Origin: Clostridia bacterium
GTDB taxonomy: Bacteria; Bacillota; Clostridia; Oscillospirales; Acutalibacteraceae
Length of the DNA: 64,000 bases
NCBI GenBank assembly: GCA_017409265.1
Contig: JAFQSY010000072.1
Coordinates: forward strand, 1 to 64,000
Reading direction: 5' to 3'
Program-made: the position numbers and the translations under genes
The notes under the pieces: model-generated
The model's database searches: none
Seen by the model: only the letters and a program-made list of their open reading frames with translations
What the model was told of the DNA's origin: nothing
Shown here: piece by piece, positions 52,206 through 59,616 of the stretch
Layout: the number at the start of each line of letters is the position of its first letter
How positions within the stretch are numbered: the stretch's first letter is position 1

Positions 52206-53098
52206 ATCTGTACCTCATTAAAAAGAAGCTTTTCTATAGTAATGCGAGGACGCCACCAGGCTCTTGCTAGTTCAAATTCGGGATACGGAGTATACCATTT
52301 CCAAGTGATGTCAAATCCGCCGTCTTCCATTTGCAGTTTACCTAAAATATCTTTTTCTGCAGCAATCAACGGTTTGATTTCAGGAGTTATAAGTTCCAGA
52401 TAAGAGCTTGAGAAAAAGTCAGACGGCATCGGTACATATTCAACTCCGTATTTTGAAATATCTTTGCAAATGGAATTGTCAACAGCTTTGCATAACAAAA
52501 CTCTGAAATGTTCCAAATCAATTATATCCTTAATGCTATTTGATTTCAAAAGCTCATATGTAAGCAGAAAACATTTCAATGAATCTCCGCTTATTTCTTC
52601 GGTATTTTCAAGATATTCAAAACCTTCTTTTATGATTTCTTCATAAAGAGAAGTACGATTGCCGTAGCAAATCAAAAATGCAGCCAAAGATATTGACGGA
52701 TTAAAACTGCTGATACCGTCGCCTTTTTTCTCCCACCAAATTGCATGTGGATAATTCTTGTTGCTGTCAATTGCAAACAGCCATCGCTTTTTATCCTCAT
52801 CAAAAGAATCGTGAGATTCAAGATATCTGACAATTCCTTTTACAATATCCGAATCTTTGTTAAGTGCATTCACACGGCAAAGAGTGATTATAGCATCGTT
52901 AGTTGCAATGGGACTTGAATTGGGATTGAATAAATCAGGCTCAAGAGCATTGCCAAAACCACCGTCGGAGTTTTGGAATTTTAAAAGCTCATCAATAACG
53001 GTTTGATACGAGCCGTTTTCAAAGAAATATTTGTAAATAGCTAATTCAAGAGGGCGTGCGTTTTGTAAAACGAATTCAATTGCTGATTTTTTATTCAT
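52202..53098 (-). CDS. alpha/alpha-toroid (squalene/prenyl-cyclase-like) repeat protein
   Basis: A 298-residue protein with toroid-type repeats, LLKFQNSDGGFGNALEPDL near the N-terminus and ILGKLQMEDGGFDITW near the end, related to squalene cyclase/prenyltransferase folds. No terpene-cyclase DXDD motif was recognised. The start is the ATG at 53098 behind GAGGTG; a GTG two codons earlier is an alternative. It is first in the operon with the GNAT, kinase and flavodoxin-like genes. It could be a structural or substrate-binding protein rather than a cyclase. Confidence 0.7.
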   Translation of the reverse strand: MNKKSAIEFVLQNARPLELAIYKYFFENGSYQTVIDELLKFQNSDGGFGNALEPDLFNPNSSPIATNDAIITLCRVNALNKDSDIVKGIVRYLESHDSFDEDKKRWLFAIDSNKNYPHAIWWEKKGDGISSFNPSISLAAFLICYGNRTSLYEEIIKEGFEYLENTEEISGDSLKCFLLTYELLKSNSIKDIIDLEHFRVLLCKAVDNSICKDISKYGVEYVPMPSDFFSSSYLELITPEIKPLIAAEKDILGKLQMEDGGFDITWKWYTPYPEFELARAWWRPRITIEKLLFNEVQI

Positions 53099-53117
53099 AA
53101 TCACACCTCACAACTAA

Positions 53118-54422
53118 AACTATTAGCCAAAATCAACTTTTGTTTAAATTTGGATATTAATCTGCCAACCAATCTGCTATATCGACAATTTTGACACCCT
53201 CGTACTGATATTCATCGTGTCGGGTGCGTGCAATAACCATTTTAGGATAAGCATCATTGATTTTAAGAAGTGGCGAAACTTCTCTTTCAAATGTCTTCTC
53301 ATCGCTGATATTATCCGAAACTTGAATATAGATTTTTTCATTCCGTTTGATAGCTACAAAATCAATTTCTTTTTTGTAAAGAACACCAACATAAACCTCA
53401 TAACCCCTACGAAGAAGCTCCATTGCAACGATGTTTTCGAGTGTTCTGCCGTAATCCATATTCTTTGTACCGAGCTTTGCGTAACGGAAAGTGTGGTCGC
53501 TCAGATAATATTTATCATTGGTTGAAAGATACTTTTTGCCCTTAATATCATATCTGCGTATTTTGTAGAAGGCAAATGCGTTGCAGAGATACTGCATATA
53601 TGAGCCGACAGTTGTGTGATGTATCTTTTCCATTGCAACGCTCAATGTGCTTGTGATATTTCTTGCAGATGATAGATTAGAGATATTGTCCATAAGAAAA
53701 TCGACAATTCTATCCATAAGCTGAGGGTTGCGGATTTTATATTTTCTGCGGATGTCACGAACAATCAGAGTGTCAAAAACTTCGGCGATATAGTCATATT
53801 TCGCTTCTTGGTCTTTGTAAAGATATGAGCCTGCCATACCGCCTTCAAGCATAAATTTATCGAAAGCGGTATATTTGTCGGTGTAGCCGAAATACTGCAA
53901 ATACTCTTTGAATGAGAATGGATAAACCTTGATTTCAAAAGTTCTACCCGTAAAAAGTGTTGCAAGGTCTGAACTCAGAAGAAAAGCATTCGAACCTGTG
54001 ATATAAATATCGTATTTTTCTGTTGCGTGCAGACCGTTAATAGCTTTCTCAAAATCGTTACACATCTGAACTTCATCAATAAAAACAAAGTTTTCTTTAC
54101 CTTTAACATACTGTGAATTGATATAGTCGTACAACGGGCGGTATTCAAGAAGATGCTCATATTCGGGCAGATTAAAATTGATGTGAATTATATTGTTGTT
54201 CGGGATGTTTTCTTCAATGTATTCTTTGAAAGCATCAAGCAGCTTTGATTTACCACAACGACGCACACCGGTAATAACCTTAATATCGGGCGTGCCGATA
54301 ACATTAATCATCTTATCTAAATACTGTTTTCTTTCAATCAGTTTCATAGATTTTCACCTCTGAACGTATTATAACACGCGAATTATCCAAAATCAACACA
54401 AATTCATTTTTGGCTAATAGTT
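53118..54422. repeat. 15-bp perfect inverted repeats flanking the DUF4143 gene
   Basis: AACTATTAGCCAAAA (53118-53132) and TTTTGGCTAATAGTT (54408-54422) are exact reverse complements. CCAAAATCAAC occurs near both ends in direct orientation. The pair encloses a single ATPase gene, as a small mobile unit would. Confidence 0.7.
53157..54347 (-). CDS. AAA-type ATPase with DUF4143 domain
   Basis: A 396-residue protein of a large family: N-terminal AAA module (Walker A GVRRCGKS at about 27-34, Walker B NFVFIDEVQ), then a DUF4143 C-terminal part (YLSDHTFRYAKLGT...GRTLENIVAMELLRRG, then KKEIDFVAIKRN). The C-terminal segment resembles a restriction endonuclease-like fold, but that is not certain. GAGGTG precedes the ATG. 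The family is common on mobile elements, often as an accessory or defence-linked gene; its role is not established. Confidence 0.88.
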   Translation of the reverse strand: MKLIERKQYLDKMINVIGTPDIKVITGVRRCGKSKLLDAFKEYIEENIPNNNIIHINFNLPEYEHLLEYRPLYDYINSQYVKGKENFVFIDEVQMCNDFEKAINGLHATEKYDIYITGSNAFLLSSDLATLFTGRTFEIKVYPFSFKEYLQYFGYTDKYTAFDKFMLEGGMAGSYLYKDQEAKYDYIAEVFDTLIVRDIRRKYKIRNPQLMDRIVDFLMDNISNLSSARNITSTLSVAMEKIHHTTVGSYMQYLCNAFAFYKIRRYDIKGKKYLSTNDKYYLSDHTFRYAKLGTKNMDYGRTLENIVAMELLRRGYEVYVGVLYKKEIDFVAIKRNEKIYIQVSDNISDEKTFEREVSPLLKINDAYPKMVIARTRHDEYQYEGVKIVDIADWLAD

Positions 54423-54500
54423 AATGCGTTAAACAAATAGAGCTGTTTAGCGGCACTTTCACTGTCGTTCACGATAATTCAAATATTTTCACGATTTTGC

Positions 54501-54529
54501 TTGACAAACGTTAACGGTTGTGCTATTTT
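54501..54529 (+). promoter_or_regulatory. promoter of the DeoR-family gene
   Basis: TTGACA (54501-54506), a 17-base spacer and TATTTT (54524-54529). The operator half-site lies in the spacer. Confidence 0.65.
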
Positions 54530-54567
54530 ATACTTGTAGTCACGGCGATACTGTTAACAACCGTTAA
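54511..54567. promoter_or_regulatory. inverted operator sites of the DeoR-family regulator
   Basis: TTAACGGTTGT (54511-54521) and ACAACCGTTAA (54557-54567) are perfect reverse complements flanking the -10 region, 35 bases apart. They most likely bind the regulator encoded just downstream. Confidence 0.65.
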
Positions 54568-54584
54568 TGAAAGGGGCAAAAATC

Positions 54585-55355
54585 ATGTTTATTGAAGAAA
54601 GACATCAGGAAATTCTCAAAATCTTATCAGAAAAAGGTAGAATATCAAATTCTGAAATTCAAGAAACATTTCAAATCAGCTATGACTCGGCAAAAAGAGA
54701 TTTAAGACTTCTTGAAGAACAGGGACTTTTAAAAAGAACTCACGGTGGTGCTATTCCCGCAAGGCAAATCGGTGGCAATGTTATTAAGAATCTTTCTCCG
54801 GATGAGCGTGTTGTTGAAGTCAAGGAGAACTATCTTGCAATAGCAAAAGAAGCTGTAAAAACAATTGAAGAAAATGACGTTGTTTATATCACCAACGCAA
54901 GTGTAGGCTATCTTATGGCACAAAACATCGGTGCAGTAAATTGTACTGTTGTTACGAACTCGATTGCAATTGCCGAAGAGCTTCGTAAAAAGGAAAACAT
55001 AACTGTTATTCTTGCAGGTGGCGAAATGCAGGCAAACGGTTGCTTCTATGACAGCTTTGCATTATCTATAATCAACAGACTTCGTTTTGATAAATGCTTT
55101 GTTACATCTGCTTGTGTTTCAGCAAAGTTCGGTCTTTCAATCCAGAAGACAAGAAGTGTTGAACTTACAAACGCTATCATAAACAATTCAAAGACAGTTT
55201 ACGGATTATATCCCGTTGAAAAAATCGGATTTGATTCTGTAATCAGCATTTGTCCTGCAAACAAACTGAATTATATTATTACTGACAGCGATTCTTCGGA
55301 AGATGATTTAATGCAGTTTGAAGAACTCGGAGTTAAAATTAAAATAGCCGAATAA
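54585..55355 (+). CDS. DeoR-family transcriptional regulator
   Basis: A 256-residue regulator. The N-terminal DeoR helix-turn-helix (IEERHQEILKILSEKGRISN, then YDSAKRDLRLLEEQGLLKRTHGGA) precedes a sugar-phosphate-sensing SIS-like domain. The ATG at 54585 follows AAGGGG. The inverted TTAACGGTTGT sites upstream suggest autoregulation. The terminator downstream separates it from the convergent NUDIX gene, so its own operon is unclear. Confidence 0.9.
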   Translation: MFIEERHQEILKILSEKGRISNSEIQETFQISYDSAKRDLRLLEEQGLLKRTHGGAIPARQIGGNVIKNLSPDERVVEVKENYLAIAKEAVKTIEENDVVYITNASVGYLMAQNIGAVNCTVVTNSIAIAEELRKKENITVILAGGEMQANGCFYDSFALSIINRLRFDKCFVTSACVSAKFGLSIQKTRSVELTNAIINNSKTVYGLYPVEKIGFDSVISICPANKLNYIITDSDSSEDDLMQFEELGVKIKIAE

Positions 55356-55367
55356 ACTACCGCATAG

Positions 55368-55413
55368 AAAAAGCCATATAAGTTGATTTTGTGTCAACCT
55401 ATATGGCTTTTAA
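55368..55413. terminator. bidirectional terminator between DeoR and NUDIX genes
   Basis: AAAAGCCATATA.GTTGA / TCAAC.TATATGGCTTTT stem with T-rich tails on both sides, between convergent genes. Confidence 0.8.
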
Positions 55414-55416
55414 TAT

Positions 55417-55863
55417 TTATTTGCGCTTTTCCGAAACAAATCTTTCAATATATCCGATTTGGGTCGGCATTATGTTTTTCGGAAGATTATCTAAACCAAA
55501 GAATTTCAACTCAGTACTTTCGCTGTCTGATTTTAAATCACCGAAAAATTCGTTGATTTCATAAACAACGTCCGTGTAGTAAACTTCATCCTTGTTGGGA
55601 TAAACCATATGAACGTTTGCTTTTATATCAAATAACTTCGGATTTGCAATATCGAGATTTGTTTCTTCTTTGATTTCTCTTTTAAGTGCATCTTCCAAAG
55701 ATTCGCCAAGCTCAATGGCACCACCGGGAGTACACCATTCGCCTGTATCTGTTCTTTTTTCAAGAAGCAAGCCTTTTTCTTCGTTGTAGAGAATACCCAT
55801 TGCTGCAACCGCCATAATTGGTGCGTGACCTACAAATTTTCTCATTTCGCCGATGTAACTCAT
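55417..55863 (-). CDS. NUDIX hydrolase (first copy)
   Basis: A 148-residue NUDIX protein with the box GGAIELGESLEDALKREIKEETNLDI matching G-X5-E-X7-REUXEE-X-GU. It hydrolyses a nucleoside diphosphate derivative; 8-oxo-dGTP or nucleotide sugars are possible. The ATG at 55863 follows GAAAGGAG, chosen over an earlier ATG at 55899. It is on the opposite strand to the DeoR gene and downstream of the LytTR gene with a gap of about 70 bases, so those two may form a unit. Confidence 0.88.
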   Translation of the reverse strand: MSYIGEMRKFVGHAPIMAVAAMGILYNEEKGLLLEKRTDTGEWCTPGGAIELGESLEDALKREIKEETNLDIANPKLFDIKANVHMVYPNKDEVYYTDVVYEINEFFGDLKSDSESTELKFFGLDNLPKNIMPTQIGYIERFVSEKRK

Positions 55864-55937
55864 AAAATTCTCCTTTCGGAATTCATATGGAAACATCATT
55901 ATATTCTCTATTTATGAACTTTTCAATCACAATGAAA

Positions 55938-56441
55938 TTATCTTTCTCCGAATTTCAAGAATGCTTTTTTGAATGCACTGATTTTGCGTGAAGATGTGTA
56001 AACCGAATATTCTGTATCTCTGTATTTTACTTTAACCCACTCTTTTGTAACCTCATCAACATAATTGAGATTAACGATAAAACTATGGTGTGGTTGGGCG
56101 AAAGTTTTGAAGTCAAGAATATCTTTCCAACGGTCAAGTCGGTAGTTGGTTTCAATTTTTCTGTCAGTCAGATACAGCACAGATTTTCTGTCTTCAATTG
56201 CTATGTATAGAATTTCATGCGGATAAATCCTGCAAACATCCTTATTGCTTGCTTGCACGATAATTCCTGAATTGCAACAATGTTTTTTACAAGCATTTTC
56301 TTCATCGCTTAAATCAATACAGAATCTGTCGCAGCCGCAACACTCGAGCAGATTATATGCAATATCATTTTGCTCCATAAATTCAATCAGTTTGGCTTTG
56401 GTTGCTTCCTTTTCTGCCGCACTGCATACTAACGAATCCAT
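55938..56441 (-). CDS. LytTR-family DNA-binding protein with Cys-rich N-terminus
   Basis: A 167-residue regulator. The C-terminal 100 residues form a LytTR domain (EILYIAIEDRKSVLYL, then FAQPHHSFIVNLNYV). There is no response-regulator receiver. The N-terminal 60 residues carry a dense cysteine cluster (ECCGCDRFCIDLS, then CKKHCCNSG) of the sort that binds metal or senses redox. The ATG at 56441 follows GGAAGG. It could control the adjacent NUDIX genes. The cluster was not recognised in any family. Confidence 0.85.
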   Translation of the reverse strand: MDSLVCSAAEKEATKAKLIEFMEQNDIAYNLLECCGCDRFCIDLSDEENACKKHCCNSGIIVQASNKDVCRIYPHEILYIAIEDRKSVLYLTDRKIETNYRLDRWKDILDFKTFAQPHHSFIVNLNYVDEVTKEWVKVKYRDTEYSVYTSSRKISAFKKAFLKFGER

Positions 56442-56462
56442 AAAAATACCTTCCTCATTCAT

Positions 56463-56825
56463 AATACAGAAATGAACTTCTATATATAAATGACGAAAAT
56501 CGCAAAATGTTACGGAAAAATTTTTGCTTTTTCAGATTTTCTCTGTTTTCGACAAATGGAAACTCATATAATTGTGCAGAATTACAACATAAAACGACAA
56601 AAACCGCAGTGGAGAAATTTTTCAAAATCTCTAAAGCAGGTTTATCAAGTTTTATTTTATCAACATTCGTATAATATCTACAACAATTAAGTTTAAAGAT
56701 ATTTGATTTTAATTGACACTCTTCAAATTATTCAAAATAATATTAATTAAATTTTAAAAATCATCACAAGCAATCAATTTAAAGTATTTCGATTCTAATT
56801 TATAATAATTAAAATATCGGTTATC
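56463..56825. other. 363-base AT-rich gap, no gene seen
   Basis: Long A/T runs without a credible open frame, palindrome or terminator. It presumably contains the promoter for the LytTR gene. No other feature was recognised. Confidence 0.55.
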
Positions 56826-57278
56826 TCAATACAGTTTTTTATTATACATACCATTTTCTCGCTGATAATAAAATTCACTAAGTCCATTACTTTCAAACAC
56901 TTTAATCATATCAATAAAATCAGTCGCTAAAGTATATTTTTCCAAATCATCGCGTGATATCCAAAAAACCTTTCCTTCTTTGGAATCTTTAAGCGTTCCT
57001 GAAAAATTGTTTGTCTTATAAAATAAAACTACATATCTTTCATCATTATCAGTTTGAAATTGTTTTATTCCGCAAAGAACAGGATTTTTAATGTCTAGAC
57101 CTGTTTCTTCTTTGACTTCTCGTATTACTGATTCATAAAATGGCTCTAAATATTTAACATGCCCACCAGGGAATGTAATACCCGGCCAATTTGGGTTTAA
57201 TCTGTCTTGAACCAATATATTATTATCATCATATATCATGCACATATTTGTAAAAATAGCATATTCAGGCCTATTCAT
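56826..57278 (-). CDS. NUDIX hydrolase (second copy), MutT-like
   Basis: A 150-residue protein with NUDIX box GGHVKYLEPFYESVIREVKEETGLDI and the upstream DRLNPNWPGITFPGG of MutT-like enzymes. The ATG at 57278 follows GGGGGGTGAG. It is last in a three-gene AT-rich run after a membrane protein and a GNAT gene. It differs clearly from the NUDIX gene at 55417. Confidence 0.88.
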   Translation of the reverse strand: MNRPEYAIFTNMCMIYDDNNILVQDRLNPNWPGITFPGGHVKYLEPFYESVIREVKEETGLDIKNPVLCGIKQFQTDNDERYVVLFYKTNNFSGTLKDSKEGKVFWISRDDLEKYTLATDFIDMIKVFESNGLSEFYYQRENGMYNKKLY

Positions 57279-57303
57279 TTTCTCACCCCCCTGTAATAAA
57301 GCA

Positions 57304-57924
57304 TTAATACTTTGCAACTATTAAATCTAATGGTCGGTTGTCTGTAACCACAATATTTTTTTCTGTACTATCGTAATTATATAATATTTTCTCTAAATTA
57401 TAAGATATTTTGTTTTTAACAGTAACATCAGAATTTTCAATATCATTTTCTAAGATTCCATTATAAATTATTTCTGATTTTAGAAAACCATAACATCCCA
57501 AAATCTCTTGTTCAACTTTAAATCCGTATCTATCAAATATATTTTTAAAATCGTGAAATTTAGAAATATGTATAGTTATTAATGGTTTATCATCATCTAA
57601 ACATTCAAAACTTTTTTCCATCAACGCTTTACCTATTCCTAAATTTTGATATGGCCTTGCAACTCTTAGTGTGCAAATTTTCTTTTCCAGCAAATCATTT
57701 TTTAGTATTGAAACTCCGACTAATATATTTTGATACATACATACAACAATTTCTCGATTAGGTTTTAAAATACCCTGTTCAAAAAATAAATTGTTGTACC
57801 ATATCGAGAATTTTGGGTACTCAAAATTTAATTCCCAAAGAAATTTATATATCCTTGTTTGTAAAATTATTTGTTCAAAATAAGACTGTTCTGATAACAA
57901 TATTAGATTAAAAGTTTGTTTCAT
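57304..57924 (-). CDS. GNAT-like acetyltransferase, AT-rich
   Basis: A 206-residue protein with an acetyl-CoA loop LRVARPYQNLGIGKALMEKSFE and a C-terminal extension not typical of short GNATs. GGGAGGTG precedes the ATG, one base after the membrane-protein gene. It has markedly higher A+T than the chromosomal genes, a sign of a different origin. The substrate is unknown. Confidence 0.75.
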   Translation of the reverse strand: MKQTFNLILLSEQSYFEQIILQTRIYKFLWELNFEYPKFSIWYNNLFFEQGILKPNREIVVCMYQNILVGVSILKNDLLEKKICTLRVARPYQNLGIGKALMEKSFECLDDDKPLITIHISKFHDFKNIFDRYGFKVEQEILGCYGFLKSEIIYNGILENDIENSDVTVKNKISYNLEKILYNYDSTEKNIVVTDNRPLDLIVAKY

Positions 57925-57925
57925 A

Positions 57926-58933
57926 TTAACACCTCCCTAAATATAATAAGTTTTGAATAAAAGTTGCCAATCCACTGCCCAATGCGCCTAAAATCACTAT
58001 AATAATACAATAATAAAAAATTAGTTTAACATTTGTGTCTTTAAGCTCTATTTTAATTAGTTGCGTAAACTTATCAAAATAATTTTTTCTATACGCTTTT
58101 TTCTTCCAATGATAGACAAGAATATTTTTTATGTTAATATTATTGCTATCATTTTTTAGTAAATATTTATCCCAACCATCTTCCAATTGCCTGCATTCTG
58201 AAAAATTATCCCAAACAGTCACATTATAGGAAGAAGGAACCATCAAAAACAAATGTATGGATCTAAATTTTGCGTAAGCACAATTTTCCTTTTCAACTCT
58301 TGAAACTTCACTTCTATCTATATTTCTGGCATCATTAAATTTAATGTCAATTATTTGTCTTTCAACAAATGCGCTTTCTAAATAATAGTTTTGCTCTTGC
58401 AGTTTCTGCAAAAAAATTTCAGCTACAGAATCATTTTTTATCCTAAATCTGAAATAAACTGAAGTTGCATCGTTAGGGATAGAATTATATTGTGTAAGAT
58501 CGATTGTCATGTTAAAATTTTGTTCAACAGTATTATTAGATTCAACTTCTGTTATAAAAGTTTTGGCATTCAAATCATTCTTGATAGGAAGAAAGACTAT
58601 TTTCTCAGAATCATTGTGAATTAAAGAATATTTTTTGGGGATTGATTCAAATTTATATGTTAAATCACTAAATATTAATTGCGTTTCTTCTTTATCTAGA
58701 ACATATGATAAATCAAAGATCTCTTCGACAGAAACGGAAAGAGGTGCAGAAAAAGTGATTTTATGTACATTTTTATAATTGGTAATTTTTATGCCGAAAT
58801 CAATGAATGGAGACTCTTTTTTTGAAATATTCCAAAAATTTATGTGAACATCAAAAATAGGATTAACATTCGGATCTTTACAATTCGGATCTATTAAACT
58901 GTATGCCAATCCAAAGCTTTTTGTTTTTATCAT
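57926..58933 (-). CDS. uncharacterised protein with C-terminal membrane helix
   Basis: 335 residues, AT-rich. Residues 1-300 appear beta-rich and soluble. They end in a basic stretch, then one hydrophobic C-terminal helix (about 308-330, LIFYYCIIIVILGALGSGLATFI). No family was recognised. It is first in a three-gene unit with a GNAT and a NUDIX hydrolase. AAAGGGGTG precedes the ATG. A C-terminal anchor with a large soluble domain is the layout of some phage-defence effectors, but nothing else supports that. Confidence 0.7.
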   Translation of the reverse strand: MIKTKSFGLAYSLIDPNCKDPNVNPIFDVHINFWNISKKESPFIDFGIKITNYKNVHKITFSAPLSVSVEEIFDLSYVLDKEETQLIFSDLTYKFESIPKKYSLIHNDSEKIVFLPIKNDLNAKTFITEVESNNTVEQNFNMTIDLTQYNSIPNDATSVYFRFRIKNDSVAEIFLQKLQEQNYYLESAFVERQIIDIKFNDARNIDRSEVSRVEKENCAYAKFRSIHLFLMVPSSYNVTVWDNFSECRQLEDGWDKYLLKNDSNNINIKNILVYHWKKKAYRKNYFDKFTQLIKIELKDTNVKLIFYYCIIIVILGALGSGLATFIQNLLYLGRC

Positions 58934-59124
58934 ATTTTACACCCCTTTAATGCAATATAGAACAAATAAAAACAAACTTAAGTTGTATTTTTATATATAG
59001 GTATATTGTCATAAAAAATATCGTTTTCAATATAATTTACAAAAATGTAGTGTTTTTCGACAAAAATGCTTATTATTCAACAAAAAATCCTGCATACACT
59101 ATACGATTCATTTTATTCGGTGTT

Positions 59125-59592
59125 TTACCAGCGGCAAATTCCTTGTTGACAGTAGTAACGTTTACAAAAATAAAAACTAAGATAAATCAGCGACAAGATA
59201 TAAATTTCTTGCCGCTGATTATTTTGTACATATATTAGTTCACTACAAACTATTTCTCTTGCTATCTCATTAATATTATTCTTTCTTAGATCCCATTCCA
59301 TTTGGTTTTGTTCTTTTAGTTGTTCTGTTATTCCCTCATTGACCTTCATCTGTTCTACTAGCCGAGAGAACATAGCTGATGCTTGTTCATCAATCTCTGC
59401 AAGATGAATCCACAGTGTGCCATTCATAAGCATAATGTTAAACTGAACTCGTTTATGTTTCATAAGATAGTCTTTGCGTTTCAGTCCCCATATGCCGAGT
59501 GGTTTGTTTGCTTCGGCAGGTAATGTGATATTCGGGATTTTGTAGTCTCCCTCCTGGCGGTAAGTGATGTTTGTTTTTCCTTGCTGTGTCAT
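59125..59592 (-). CDS. tnpV: TnpV transposon protein, C-terminally extended
   Basis: 155 residues. The first 120 match TnpV of Tn4451-type elements: YKIPNITLPAEANKPLGIWG, LWIHLAEIDEQASAMFSRLV and LKEQNQMEWDLRKNNINEIA, ending near IVCSELIYV. The usual end appears to have been lost, so the frame runs about 30 codons further through its own terminator hairpin (59185-59222). Its function in the element is unknown. GGAGG precedes the ATG, 24 bases after the spoVT 5' fragment, so it is probably cotranscribed from the spoVT promoter. Confidence 0.8.
   Translation of the reverse strand: MTQQGKTNITYRQEGDYKIPNITLPAEANKPLGIWGLKRKDYLMKHKRVQFNIMLMNGTLWIHLAEIDEQASAMFSRLVEQMKVNEGITEQLKEQNQMEWDLRKNNINEIAREIVCSELIYVQNNQRQEIYILSLIYLSFYFCKRYYCQQGICRW
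59185..59222 (-). terminator. terminator overlapping the tnpV reading frame
   Basis: AATCAGCG.CAAGA / TCTTG.CGCTGATT stem followed by a T-rich tract on the minus strand, lying inside the extended tnpV frame. Confidence 0.7.
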
Positions 59593-59616
59593 AGTTTTTG
59601 ACCTCCGTATAATTTA

